Below, in pieces: positions 9,301 through 18,953 of a DNA stretch of 64,000 nt. A program made the position numbers and the translations under genes. Position 1 is the first letter of the stretch, and each line of letters starts with the position of its first letter. The stretch comes from Sedimenticola hydrogenitrophicus (GTDB taxonomy: Bacteria > Pseudomonadota > Gammaproteobacteria > Chromatiales > Chromatiaceae): the NCBI RefSeq assembly GCF_029017505.1, contig NZ_JAQGEI010000005.1, positions 1 to 64,000 on the forward strand, read 5' to 3'. The notes under the pieces were generated by a model, which saw nothing but the letters and a program-made list of their open reading frames with translations, ran no database searches and had not been told where the DNA came from.

Positions 9301-9608
9301 CCCTGCCGGGCAAAGGAGAACAGCGCTGTCAATGGATGCGGGCGGCGTTCGATCTGCGCGCGCAGCAATCCAGCGCCGGGCATGCTGTACGTGATGCCGT
9401 TTCCACCGTAGGCCAGCGCGAACAACACGCGCGGCCCGTACTGCGGATGGTGACTGATCAGCGCGCCGGTGCTGCCGGCGCCCACCACCACGTCGCAACT
9501 CAGGTTGGCACCAAGCTGCGGGAAGGCATACATCAGGCCATTCTTGATCGCCCAATACGGATAGCCGCTTTTCAAATCCACTGACGACCCCCAGATATTA
9601 ATCCACAT
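9291..9608 (-). pseudogene. Internally deleted FAD-dependent amino-acid-oxidase-like remnant
   Basis: The frame of about 105 residues joins two ends of a DAO-family oxidoreductase. The N-terminal part has a Rossmann segment (CDVVVGAGSTGALISH); this is followed directly by the C-terminal YGGNGITYS segment that normally lies more than 300 residues later. The middle of the flavoprotein is missing, so this is a deletion remnant rather than a small enzyme. The junction falls near HHPQYGPR. It overlaps the start of the phospholipase gene by 10 nt. Confidence 0.7.
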
Positions 9609-9938
9609 TTATTTCCGGTGTGTGCCAAGTAGAGTAACAACCGGAACAATTGGGGCGACCTCGCGATCAGGCTTCCCCGCGATCAGCGTGTCAGATGACT
9701 TCCGTGGAGCGGAAGTAACAAGGCGGTTGTTTTGCCACCAGCCTGAGGGATGGAGACAGTCGTGTTGGTGCGTTTCCTCACTGAGCGAAAAGAGGAGCCT
9801 GGGGCACTTGCCATCGACAAACCGCGACGTCCCTCGCCGTACAGTTAGGTTCCGTGCAGCGAACTCTCGCCAGCGGCGTGTTCTGTAAGCAATCACGCAC
9901 CCAACAAGCGTGAGGCAAGCGTGAGGCGCTCGCCTGAT

Positions 9939-10013
9939 TCAGCGCAGTCCCAGAAAACCCAGTATTACCAGGACAATCACGACCGCACCCACAATCCAGA
10001 TAATTTGGTTCAC
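9939..10013 (-). CDS. 24-residue single-span membrane peptide
   Basis: A GTG start at 10013 is preceded by AAAAGGAAA and opens a 24-codon frame, MNQIIWIVGAVVIVLVILGF followed by LGLR. The peptide is one hydrophobic helix with a short positively charged end. It resembles the tiny single-pass peptides often annotated as hypothetical in gammaproteobacteria. No function is assigned. It stands alone between the oxidoreductase remnant and the alternative oxidase. Confidence 0.5.
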   Translation of the reverse strand: MNQIIWIVGAVVIVLVILGFLGLR

Positions 10014-10508
10014 GGTTCGTTTCCTTTTGATGCTAATGACAATCCTTTGTACCATTGCATGAACCCCGCTTCTGTACGTTAGCGAACAAAGACCCGATAA
10101 TTCTGCCGGCTTCGAACTCGACAGGCCGTTTGAGCTGTCCGTCAACATCCGCCATCTCCTGGTCGCGCGAGGCCAAGCGACCGTCGTGTAGCAAGCGGCG
10201 CGCGGAGGAAGAGTCACCACCGCGCTTCCTGCGGTGTTGCATAGCCTGCGGCGGGTAACTGCGCCCATCTCGATAAGCACTTGAATTCCGCTTCACGAGC
10301 TAGTTTATACAGTTGAACCCCCACAGCTCGCTAGTGCATATAAGACTAGGCGCAAGCTGGTCGTATCGATGGCTGGTGCAACTAGCAGTGCAAGAAAATT
10401 TGAAGGTTGAAGGTTCCGGGGGGTGATTGACGAAGCCTTGCCATAATATGACCGGGGGAATCGGGGTGGTCAGGGAGGGTTTTTCAGTGAAAAGACGGTT
10501 TATACCAT
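10014..10508. other. Intergenic region upstream of the small peptide, ending in a dispersed repeat
   Basis: No convincing gene is found. A minus-strand frame at 10033-10296 lacks a recognisable family and a clear ribosome site. The right end (10423-10506) is one copy of the dispersed 84-nt repeat. Confidence 0.4.
10423..10506. repeat. Dispersed 84-nt intergenic repeat, copy A
   Basis: This stretch is roughly 80% identical over its whole length to 63714-63797. Shared blocks include GTGATTG, CGAAGCC, TCGGGGT, GTCAGGG and GGTTTATAC. Both copies end just past the 3' end of a minus-strand gene, so in the transcript the repeat would lie directly after the stop codon. Confidence 0.7.
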
Positions 10509-11132
10509 TTACTGTTCGCTAAGATGGTCGGCGAAGCCGTGGTTGACATCGCGGTGTCCGGCCTCATCGGCGCGCACGGCAACGATTACGTCCGATAGCC
10601 TGGCATCCGGCGGCAGGTGCCAATAATCGATCGCCCGCCTCGGGGCCGGCACGTTTTCATGGTTCCCTGCCTCCACTTCCGCGAGGAATTCCGTATAGCT
10701 GACCACCGCTTCCTCTTCAAAATAACCCACCACCCGATGCGCCGTGCGCGGTGAGATCAGGTACAGTAGAAAGAAGAGATTATAGAAAACTCCCTGCGCC
10801 AGGATAATCAGCCAGCGCTCGAAGCGGGTCGGTTTTGCGATCTCGATAAAGGTCAACAGGTGCATTCGCTCGTTCTCCGCTTCATCCATTAGCGTACGAA
10901 TCCATCCATGGTCGTCGGATATGTGCCGCAATGCCTTAAGGTGCTGCAGCGTAGCCCCTACCATGCCGGGAACCGCGGCTACTGTTTCCAAGACAACCGC
11001 GCGGTGTGCATAGTGCTTGGCGAATAAGGTATCCGCGAAAAAGCGGAGCAGTCTCGTCAAGCCATGTGCAAACCGGTCGGAGGGGCCCTGTGGTGTATGG
11101 CTTCGATCGAGATTTATGGAATGGCTCATCAT
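10509..11132 (-). CDS. aox: Alternative oxidase (AOX), cyanide-insensitive ubiquinol oxidase
   Basis: AOX passes electrons from ubiquinol to oxygen without pumping protons. The 207-residue protein keeps all four di-iron motifs: LETVAAVPGMV, NERMHL, FEEEAV and ADEAGHRDVNH, supplying the six Glu/His ligands. Hydrophobic stretches around ILAQGVFYNLFFLLYL fit the monotopic membrane-binding helices. The length matches bacterial AOX, which lacks the plant and fungal N-terminal extension. The start could be either of two adjacent methionines. The gene is monocistronic. AOX is scattered in bacteria and may protect a sulfur oxidiser whose terminal oxidases are inhibited by sulfide or nitric oxide (inference). 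Confidence 0.93.
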   Translation of the reverse strand: MMSHSINLDRSHTPQGPSDRFAHGLTRLLRFFADTLFAKHYAHRAVVLETVAAVPGMVGATLQHLKALRHISDDHGWIRTLMDEAENERMHLLTFIEIAKPTRFERWLIILAQGVFYNLFFLLYLISPRTAHRVVGYFEEEAVVSYTEFLAEVEAGNHENVPAPRRAIDYWHLPPDARLSDVIVAVRADEAGHRDVNHGFADHLSEQ

Positions 11133-11240
11133 GTAAAAAAGGGTTCAGCTCCTGTACTCGCTTACCCTAAACCATGGGTATACCAATACAAGACCTGACC
11201 CCTCCCTTTGTCCTTTTAATTACGTGCCAGGTACAGGGTG

Positions 11241-11960
11241 TTACTTCACCGATTCCGGCGCCACGGGAGCCAAGGTCGGATCCTGGGATTTATCCTCCGT
11301 TTCGAATGCCGAGAACTCGGACATTGCTCCGTCGATTGGTTTGTCGCCTTCCAGCTCTACATACTGTTCCGATTGATACTCCTGGCGGGCTTCGAGCTGC
11401 TCCTGGTTGATAGTCATCTGCAACTTGTCATCCACTGTAGTGAGCTCATCGAGAGAGACCAGGATATCGCGCGCCCCGACCCCCATTATGCCGCCTGTGG
11501 AGACAACTGCATGGGCGCTGCGGCGATCCTTTGCCAACACTACGCTCTTGATCGTGCCGATCTCTTTGCCTGCCGCGTCCACGATCTCCACACCGTCAAG
11601 ACTTTCTGCGGATCGCGAATAAATCGGGTTGTCTTTTACCGGGTTTTTGGCTGCCGTGTCCTTGGACTTGTCACCCATATTCTGCTGCTTATCCATCGAA
11701 CCCCCGGTTGTGGATTGGCTGTGCATTGGCATATCCGATCCGGTTTTGCCAGCCGTGTTCGTGGACTTGTCACCCATATTCTGCTGCTTCTCCATCGAAT
11801 CCCCGGTTGTGGATTGGTTGTGCATTGGCATATCCGATCCAGTCTTGCCTGGTGCTTCAGAAGACCCTCCATACTGGACTCCCTCGGCAGCGAATGTGGG
11901 TGCTGAAATCACTGCGGCGATTGCACCAGCCAGTATTGCTTTTCGAAATTTAGTATTCAT
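11241..11960 (-). CDS. Exported PRC-barrel protein with tandem repeats
   Basis: The 239-residue protein has a signal peptide (MNTKFRKAILAGAIAAVISA, cleaved after FAA). Two consecutive 33-residue repeats follow (starting GKTGSDMPMH; rich in Gln, Met, Ser, Thr), then a PRC-barrel domain (DGVEIVDAAGKEIGTIKSVV) and an acidic tail. PRC-barrel proteins of this exported type are common next to stress or membrane genes, but their ligands are unknown. The ATG at 11960 is preferred because it begins the signal peptide. The gene is single, facing away from LemA. Confidence 0.78.
   Translation of the reverse strand: MNTKFRKAILAGAIAAVISAPTFAAEGVQYGGSSEAPGKTGSDMPMHNQSTTGDSMEKQQNMGDKSTNTAGKTGSDMPMHSQSTTGGSMDKQQNMGDKSKDTAAKNPVKDNPIYSRSAESLDGVEIVDAAGKEIGTIKSVVLAKDRRSAHAVVSTGGIMGVGARDILVSLDELTTVDDKLQMTINQEQLEARQEYQSEQYVELEGDKPIDGAMSEFSAFETEDKSQDPTLAPVAPESVK
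11661..11860. repeat. Two 99-bp in-frame tandem repeats
   Basis: The segment encodes two 33-residue copies differing at only a few residues (HNQSTTGDSMEKQ against HSQSTTGGSMDKQ). DNA identity between copies is very high, so the array is young or kept homogeneous by slippage. Boundaries are approximate. Confidence 0.65.
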
Positions 11961-12417
11961 CTCGTTGTCCTTATGCAAATCAGATTTGAAGGTTGTCTTT
12001 ATCCTGATCCGGCGGATCAGCATCAGACCATCTGCTACTGCGAGGGAGTAGTGTCTCAGCAATTCTTTCTTCTGTATGTACGCTGCCACACTAAACACCG
12101 GACAAGCTTGGCATGAATGATGAGCCATACCGGATCATGTGAATATGATGATTTCGATCCCTCCAAGGTATGCAGTATCTCAGGTGGTGGGTTTCATCAA
12201 GGGAAAAGTACGATTCACATCGCCCGGACCCATACAGGCCGGAAACGGAGTTACATAGGCCAGCATTTCCAGGCGAGAGGATATTCCGCATCGACGGTTG
12301 GTCGAGAGGAAAAAGTGATCCGGGCGTATATAAGACATCAGGAATCTGAGGATCTAAACTAGCACCTGTATCTATATGCAGCTATGATGCGTTGAAAAAC
12401 CGCGCTGGAGAGTAATA

Positions 12418-13014
12418 ATGGATATTTCGACAATTGTGATCCTGGTGGTGCTGGGGATCATCGTGGTGTACATCATCGCGATCTTCAACCGCCTGGTGGC
12501 GCTGAAAAATCGCTTTAAAAACGCCTTCGCCCAGATCGAGGTGCAACTCAAGCGTCGTTACGATCTGATCCCCAACCTGGTGGAAACCGCCAAAGGCTAT
12601 CTGAAGCACGAACGCGAAACCCTCGATGCGGTGGTACAGGCACGCAACGCGGCGCAGCAGGGGCTGGATCAGGCCCATGACGATCCCGGCAACGGCCAGG
12701 CGATCGATAACCTGAGCCGGGCCGAAGGCAACCTTGCCGGGGCGCTGGGGCGCTTTAACCTGGTAGTCGAGGCCAATCCCGATCTCAAGGCCAACCAGAA
12801 CATGATGCAGCTCACCGAGGAGCTGACCAGCACCGAGAACAAGGTCGCCTTCGCGCGTCAGGCCTTCAACGATGCGGTGATGGCCTACAACACCTACAAG
12901 CAGTCCTTCCCGCAGCATGTTTTCGCCGGCATGTTCGGCCACGCTGAGGATGCTCACCTGCTGGAGTTCGAAGACAGCGCCGAGATACAGGCTGCGCCCA
13001 GTGTCTCGTTTTGA
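12418..13014 (+). CDS. lemA: LemA family protein
   Basis: The 198-residue protein has an N-terminal membrane helix ([19 protein letters not shown]) followed by a cytoplasmic-type helical domain with the LemA signature [15 protein letters not shown] and [16 protein letters not shown]. The start is preceded by a GGAGAG ribosome site. It lies upstream of an M48 protease; LemA and HtpX-like proteases are commonly paired, and a role in membrane protein quality control is inferred. The exact biochemical role of LemA is not known. Confidence 0.92.
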   Translation: MDISTIVILVVLGIIVVYIIAIFNRLVALKNRFKNAFAQIEVQLKRRYDLIPNLVETAKGYLKHERETLDAVVQARNAAQQGLDQAHDDPGNGQAIDNLSRAEGNLAGALGRFNLVVEANPDLKANQNMMQLTEELTSTENKVAFARQAFNDAVMAYNTYKQSFPQHVFAGMFGHAEDAHLLEFEDSAEIQAAPSVSF

Positions 13015-13058
13015 TCCGGCGGTTGCGCTAAACAGGAGTTTCGAATGCCAGTTCACAG

Positions 13059-13131
13059 AGATTGCTTTGTCATGATGTTGCTCGCAATGACATCACTATT
13101 TTCAGTTATTGCGAGCGAAGCGAAGCAATCT
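13059..13131. repeat. Imperfect inverted repeat (REP/MITE-like)
   Basis: The left arm AGATTGCTT...GCTCGCAATGAC (13059-13091) and the right arm GTTATTGCGAGCGAAGCG running to AATCT (13105-13131) are imperfect reverse complements. The core GATTGCTTCG...CGCAATGAC is a common palindromic intergenic repeat type in many bacteria. It sits between lemA and the protease gene and would form a hairpin in their shared transcript. Confidence 0.55.
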
Positions 13132-13173
13132 TTTGAGCAATATGGTCGTGCATTCGGGACGTTTAGATAGGCT

Positions 13174-15108
13174 ATGGACTTTTTTGAAGCGCAGGATCGG
13201 GCCCGACGCCAGACCGGCTGGCTGATCGTGCTGTTTATGCTGGCGGTGGCGGGGCTGATCCTACTGGTCAATCTACTGGTCCTGGGTGTCCTCGCCTATA
13301 ACCAGAGCGGGGTGGTGACCTTCTCGCCCGCACTGCTGGCCGGGCAGTTTCAGTGGGATGTGTTTCTCGGCGTGGCTGCGGTGATTATCACGCTGGTGTT
13401 TCTCGGCAGTGCCTACAAAACCCTGTCGCTCTCCGGCGGCGGGCACAAGGTGGCCGAGATGCTCGGTGGACGCGCGCTCAGTCCAGACAGCCGGGATCCC
13501 GACGAACGCCGTGTGCTGAACGTGGTGGAGGAGATAGCCATCGCCGCCGGCATGTCAGTACCCCGGGTCTACCTGCTGGAGGAAGAGGGCATCAACGCGT
13601 TCGCCGCCGGCTCCAGTCCCAACAACGCGGTAATCGGCATCACCCGTGGCGCCATGGAAGCCCTGACCCGCGACGAGTTGCAAGGGGTCATCGCCCACGA
13701 GTTCAGTCACATCCTTAACGGTGACATGCGCATGAACATTCGCCTGATCGGCGTGCTGCACGGTATTTTGTTACTGGCGTTGATCGGCTATTTCCTGTTG
13801 CGCTCGTCGTACTTCGCGCGCCTCTCCCGCAACCGGCAATCCGGCGGGATGATGGTGGCGATCATCGGCCTGGGTATCGGTCTGCTGGTGATCGGTTACG
13901 TGGGCCACTTCTTCGGCCAATGGATCAAGGCCATGGTCAGTCGCCAGCGCGAATACCTGGCCGATGCTTCGGCGGTGCAGTTTACCCGCAACAATCAAGG
14001 GATCGCCGGGGCGCTGAAAAAAATCGGCGGCGCCACGCACGGCTCGCTGCTGGAAACCCCGTCCGCCCCCGAGTACAGCCACGCCTACCTGGCGCAGGGG
14101 GTCAAAGGCTTCATGCAGTCGCTGTTTTCCACCCATCCGCCATTGCCGGATCGGATCAAGCGCCTCGATCCCGCCTGGGATGGCGAGTTTGTCGTACCGG
14201 TCAAGCAGTCAGACCCCGAGCCTATCCCAGAAACAGCACCGAAACCCTCACTGGATATCGTCGGTGCGGTGATTGCCGCCGGCGTCCTCAGCGCCGGCAA
14301 GATGGTGGATCAGGTTGGTAGTTTTGACGAACAGCAGGTCGAGGCGGCTCAGGCGATCATCGCCGCCATTCCACCCGAACTGCGCGAAGCTGCCGCCGAA
14401 CCCTTCGGCGCCCGCGCGGTGATCTACGTGTTGTTACTCGATCCCCGACCCCAAGTCGAACGGGAACAACGACGTCTTCTGGAACAACAGGCTGATCCGC
14501 AAGTGGTCCAGGTGTGTCAGGCCCTGGCGGAACTGCGCCGGGATCTGCCCGAAGCGGTTCGCCTGCCGTTGATCGAGCTGACCCTGCCGGCGCTGGAAGG
14601 GCTATCCGAAGAGCAGTACCAGCGTTTCCGGAGTGTAGTGCAGGCCTTGATTGCCGCGGACAACCGTGTCGATCTCAAGGAGTGGATCCTGCAGCGGCTG
14701 GTGATCCGGCAACTAGATCAACACTTCGGCCTGCGCAAGCCCGCCAGAGCGAGACACGGCAAGTTGATACAGGTGAAAGCCCAGCTGCAGGTGATCCTCT
14801 CACTGGTGGCGCATACCGAATACCACGAGGCACAACAGGCGGCACAGGCCTTCGCTGCCGGCGCGGCCGAAGCCGGTTTGACAGATATCGCCTTGCTGCC
14901 ACGGGATGCACTCGATCTCAATACGCTTAACAACGCGCTCGACACCCTCGAACAACTCAAACCCCTGGCCAAACCTCGCCTGCTCAAAGCCTGCGCGGTC
15001 TGCATCCTGCATGATGGCAACACCACCGTCCCCGCCCAGGAACTGCTACGCACCATCGCCAGTTGCCTCGACAGTCCAATGCCCCTTCTTACAGTTACCA
15101 GGTCGTAG
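13174..15108 (+). CDS. M48 (HtpX-like) membrane metalloprotease
   Basis: The 644-residue protein has two N-terminal membrane segments (about 17-40 and 65-85), the zinc motif HEFSH near residue 174, a further hydrophobic pair around 195-250 and the downstream glutamate region REYLADASAVQF expected of M48 peptidases. The first 330 residues match HtpX-like enzymes; a 300-residue C-terminal extension is unusual for HtpX (about 290 residues) and recalls the long M48 proteins that accompany LemA. Likely role: degradation of damaged membrane proteins. It follows lemA with a 160-nt gap containing a palindromic repeat. Confidence 0.9.
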   Translation: MDFFEAQDRARRQTGWLIVLFMLAVAGLILLVNLLVLGVLAYNQSGVVTFSPALLAGQFQWDVFLGVAAVIITLVFLGSAYKTLSLSGGGHKVAEMLGGRALSPDSRDPDERRVLNVVEEIAIAAGMSVPRVYLLEEEGINAFAAGSSPNNAVIGITRGAMEALTRDELQGVIAHEFSHILNGDMRMNIRLIGVLHGILLLALIGYFLLRSSYFARLSRNRQSGGMMVAIIGLGIGLLVIGYVGHFFGQWIKAMVSRQREYLADASAVQFTRNNQGIAGALKKIGGATHGSLLETPSAPEYSHAYLAQGVKGFMQSLFSTHPPLPDRIKRLDPAWDGEFVVPVKQSDPEPIPETAPKPSLDIVGAVIAAGVLSAGKMVDQVGSFDEQQVEAAQAIIAAIPPELREAAAEPFGARAVIYVLLLDPRPQVEREQRRLLEQQADPQVVQVCQALAELRRDLPEAVRLPLIELTLPALEGLSEEQYQRFRSVVQALIAADNRVDLKEWILQRLVIRQLDQHFGLRKPARARHGKLIQVKAQLQVILSLVAHTEYHEAQQAAQAFAAGAAEAGLTDIALLPRDALDLNTLNNALDTLEQLKPLAKPRLLKACAVCILHDGNTTVPAQELLRTIASCLDSPMPLLTVTRS

Positions 15109-15508
15109 GCTCCAGCTCCTGGAGTGGGTAGGTCATACTCTGCGGCTTGCATGACCTTATGGTCCCGGGTGAATTTTAAAATGTCGTTTTGTATTAAGTT
15201 TTGTGCTGTTCAGCAATTAGCACTTCATCCCTCGACCCTGCTGACAGGAAAACTGATCCAGGATAAAGAATGTTTTGGTCCTATTGGCGTTCATATCCAT
15301 GCCAACTGTCGGTTGCCTGATCATGACAATATCACCCCTTGTTCAATCGAATCAAACGCACCGATTGTAAGGCTATGGCGAGCGAGGCGGGATCCGCCTG
15401 CTCTCGACAGGGTGCGACCCTTGCCGATCAGCCTGGCGGAACCATTTCGGCATGCTACTGTTTTTAACAAGCCGCCTTTGTCACCGTAGCAGCGTCATAA
15501 GGACATCA
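15109..15508. other. Intergenic region before the P-type ATPase
   Basis: The 400 nt hold no recognisable gene. The only clear signal is the AAGGA ribosome site at about 15499-15503 serving the ATPase start at 15509. No terminator with a T-run is seen after the protease gene. Confidence 0.4.
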
Positions 15509-18170
15509 ATGAACCGCAACACTTCTCCATGGCACACGCTGAGCGGCGACAAAGCGCTGGAGTACCTAGGTACCCATCCAGCCGACGGTCTGTCGCATGA
15601 CGAGGCCCGCGCGCGGTTGGAGCGAATCGGCGAGAACAAGCTGGCGGAACAATCGCCACGGTCGTTGTGGCTGAAGTTTCTGGACCAGTTTAAAAGCTTT
15701 TTGATCATCGTGCTGCTGTTCGCGGCGGTGCTGGCCTATGCCGTGGGCGATCTCACGGACGCCATTGTCATCCTCTCGGTGGTGCTGTTGAATGCCCTGC
15801 TGGGCTTCTACCAGGAGCACCGCGCCGAGCGCACGCTCGAAGCCCTGAAAGGCATGTTGGCGCCCAAGGCCAAGATGCGCCGCGAAGGCCAGTTGCATGA
15901 AATCGAAGCGCACAAGCTGGTGCCCGGCGACGTGGTGGTATTGGAGGCGGCCGACCGCGTGCCGGCGGACGGCCGCGTGCTGGATATCCACGCCAGCGAA
16001 GTGGACGAGGCCACGCTGACGGGTGAGTCCCAGCCGGTCAGCAAGGGGGTTGCACCCCTTGAACGCCATGACCTGCCCCTGGGCGACCGCTTCAACATGC
16101 TCTATATGAATACGGTGATCACCCGCGGCCGGGCGGAAATGCTGGTCACCGAGACCGGCATGCAGACAGAAATGGGCAAGCTGGCCGGCATGATCGCCCA
16201 GACCCACGAAGGTCCCAGCCCGCTGCAGCGCCAGCTCGACTTGCTGGGCAAACGCCTGGCCGCCATAGCCGGCGTGGTCGTGGTGCTGATACTGGCGCTG
16301 GATTTTCTGCGCGGCGTGCCCTGGGTCGAGGCAGCAATGACTGCGGTCGCGTTGGCGGTGGCCGCCATTCCTGAGGGGCTGCCTGCCGTTGTTACCGTGA
16401 CGCTCGCCATCGGCATGCGGCGCATGGCACAGAGCCGCGCCATCCTGAAAAAGCTTTCGGCAGTGGAAACCCTGGGTTCGACCACCGTAATCTGCTCGGA
16501 CAAGACCGGCACGCTCACCATCAACCAGATGACTGCCCGCGCCGGCTGGTTCATCGGCGGCCAGTTCAGCGTCAGCGGCGAAGGCTACGCAACGCAGGGA
16601 GAGATTGACAGTGCCGGCGCTGCCGACTTCCAGGCGCTGGCCCGCCCCATGGCCCTGTGCAGCGAAGCGATGGTGCGCGAGGGCAAGCTGGTGGGCGACC
16701 CCACCGAAGGTGCGCTGCTGGTGCTGGCGCAAAAGGCCGGCATCGATCCCGAGGTCGATCGGCGCGCCTCGCCGCGACTGGCGGAGATTCCCTTCGATTC
16801 GGCCCACAAATTCATGGCCACTTTTCATCAGGGTGATGGCGATGCTGTTCAAATGATGATCAATGGCGCGCCTGATGTGCTCCTGGGGCGCTGCTCGCAC
16901 TGGCTGAGCGAGAAGGGTCCCGCGCCGCTCGACGACGATATGCGCGCCGTACTGCACGCGGAAAACGTCCGCCTCGCCGAGCAGGCCATGCGGGTTATCG
17001 CGGTGGCCACGCGCTCGATTCCCGGCAGCGACTTCGATGCCGAGCAAGACCCGTGGCACTGGACCGAGGACTGGACGCTGGTAGGACTGGTTGGCCTGAT
17101 GGACCCGCCACGCTCGGAAGCCAGGAAGGCGATTGAGCTTTGCTATCAGGCCGGGGTGCAGGTGAAGATGATCACCGGCGATCACAAAGTCACGGCCGTG
17201 GCGATCGCCCGTGAACTTGGCTTAAAGGGCGACGCCGTTGCCGGCGAAGACCTCGATGCCATGAGCGACGAAGAGCTGACGCGACGCATCGACGATATTG
17301 TCGTGTTCGCCCGCGTTGCGCCGCAGCACAAGGTGAAGATTGTGCAGGCGCTCAAGGCCAAGGGGCATATCGTAGCGATGACTGGAGACGGCGTGAACGA
17401 TGCCCCGGCACTGAAAGCCGCAGATATAGGTGTGGCGATGGGCATCACCGGCACCGAAGTAACCCAACAAGCGGCGACCCTGGTGCTGACCGATGACAAC
17501 TTCGCCACCATCGTGCGCTGTGAAGGAGGGCCGCACCATCTACGACAACATCGTCAAGTTCGTTCGTTTCCAGCTCTCCACCAACGTTGGCGCGATCTTC
17601 ACGGTGCTCACCGCCACCCTTCTCGCGCTGCCCACCCCCTTCACACCGATCCAGCTGCTGTGGATCAACATCATCATGGACGGCCCGCCGGCGATGACCC
17701 TCGGTATCGAACCGCCGCGCCCCGGCTTGATGCAAGATCCGCCCCGGCGTCCCGATTCCCAAATTCTTACCTGGTCCCGCCTCGCCCGGCTGATCCTGTA
17801 CGGCGCCACCATGATGGTCGGCACGCTGGGTGTGTTCTGGTTCGCTCTGCAGACCACGAGCGAGGCCTACGCCCTCACCCTGGCCTTCACCACCTTCGTG
17901 CTGTTCCAGGTCTTCAACGTGTTCAACGCCCGTGCCGAATTTCGCAGCACGTTCAACCGCAACTTCCTGAAAAACGGTAAACTCTGGCTGGCGCTCCTGG
18001 GCGTGATGCTGTTGCAGATCATGGCGGTGCACTGGGCGCCGGCACAGGCGATTTTCAATACCGTCGACTTGCGAGCGGCCGATTGGGGGCTGGCGACGCT
18101 GATCGCCTCTTCTGTACTGTTTCTGGATGAAGCGCGCAAGCTCGCCCTGCGCATCGTGAAACCTGCTTAA
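15509..18170 (+). pseudogene. P2-type (calcium-like) cation ATPase interrupted by a frameshift
   Basis: Conceptually an ion pump of about 887 residues. The first frame contains TGES (near 170), the P2 signature PEGLPAVVTVTL, the phosphorylation site SDKTGTLT (near 330) and GDGVNDAPALK (near 626). At about 17514-17521 the expected segment VRAVEEGRTIYDNI is broken: the DNA reads GTGCGCTGTGAAGG, where restoring two bases (GC) rejoins the frames. The remaining membrane segments (LLWINIIMDGPPA onward) continue in another frame to 18170; the first frame instead runs out at 17980. Everything else looks intact, so this is either a very recent mutation, an assembly error in a GC dinucleotide run, or a phase-variable tract. 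Start: ATG 15509 with AAGGA upstream. Confidence 0.85.
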
Positions 18171-18953
18171 CCACCAGCAAATACAGCTGTGCCAGCACCG
18201 TGCAGATGAAAGCGCGCCAAAGCGCTCAAGCTGGCCCAAACAGGCGTCGGCCGATTCGATTGACGTCCTTCCTGTGGCAGATAGGGTATCTTGCCAGCTT
18301 GCCTCCCACATACCGCGGCGTCTCCCGACGCCTTTATAGAAACGGTAGGGCTGTGGTTGGCCGCAGCCGTGAATGTCGCCAGGAGGTGGCGCCAAAACGT
18401 ACATATTTCGTCTTCAGCCGGGGGAGGGCGGGTGAGATGCCGCGGTGATAGCGGGGTGGATGCCTTGTTGCTGCTTGTGAAATACCTGTTGACCAGCGCG
18501 GAAAAGGATGTTTATGCTTCCTCTATCCTATAGTCAGCATAGGAGTCTTGTATCTTGCGAAAGGCGTGCTGAGCGGTGACATTGTGTGGCGTAGACATCA
18601 AGCCCACGTGGATTACGCCTCCCTTAGCCGTTGTTTTCAGTGGAGTACCAACTTTACCACGTTGAGGTATCCATCATTGATGGTGGCCCTCGGGGCGTTT
18701 AAAAGGGAGGGCGTCGAGCCGACATGGAGGATTCCGTTACGGCGGATTACGTCCTGCCACCCGCAGATCGGCCGGCATAGACCGGCGAGATGGGCTCCGC
18801 GGTCTTGCTGGTGGCCAGCGCCGCCCTCTGCAGGTCAGTCGCGCTCACACCTTAGTCGAATTTATGGCCCCAAAAACCATAACTTGTGGTAATGGCGTTC
18901 AAATCAATTCACACTGCCGTGTGTAGAAACACAAGTCAAGGAGATAGATTCTC
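18171..18953. other. 783-nt noncoding region upstream of the apr genes
   Basis: No supported gene. Small open frames at 18291-18533 and 18548-18892 have no family resemblance. A dyad TTATGG...CCATAA spans about 18861-18881 and CACACTGCCGTGTG about 18910-18925, close upstream of aprM, and could be regulatory. AAGGAG lies just before the aprM start. The length suggests a sizeable leader or control region for the apr operon. Confidence 0.4.

Noticed and set aside
10033-10296. 87-codon minus-strand frame upstream of the alternative oxidase region
   Set aside because: No family resemblance, biased composition and no clear ribosome site.
15566-17185. 539-codon open frame antisense to the P-type ATPase
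   Set aside because: It is a high-GC shadow of the ATPase reading frame: no family resemblance, poor composition (very His/Gln/Arg-rich), no ribosome site.
18548-18892. Small plus-strand frame upstream of aprM
   Set aside because: Composition unlike a real protein and no ribosome site.
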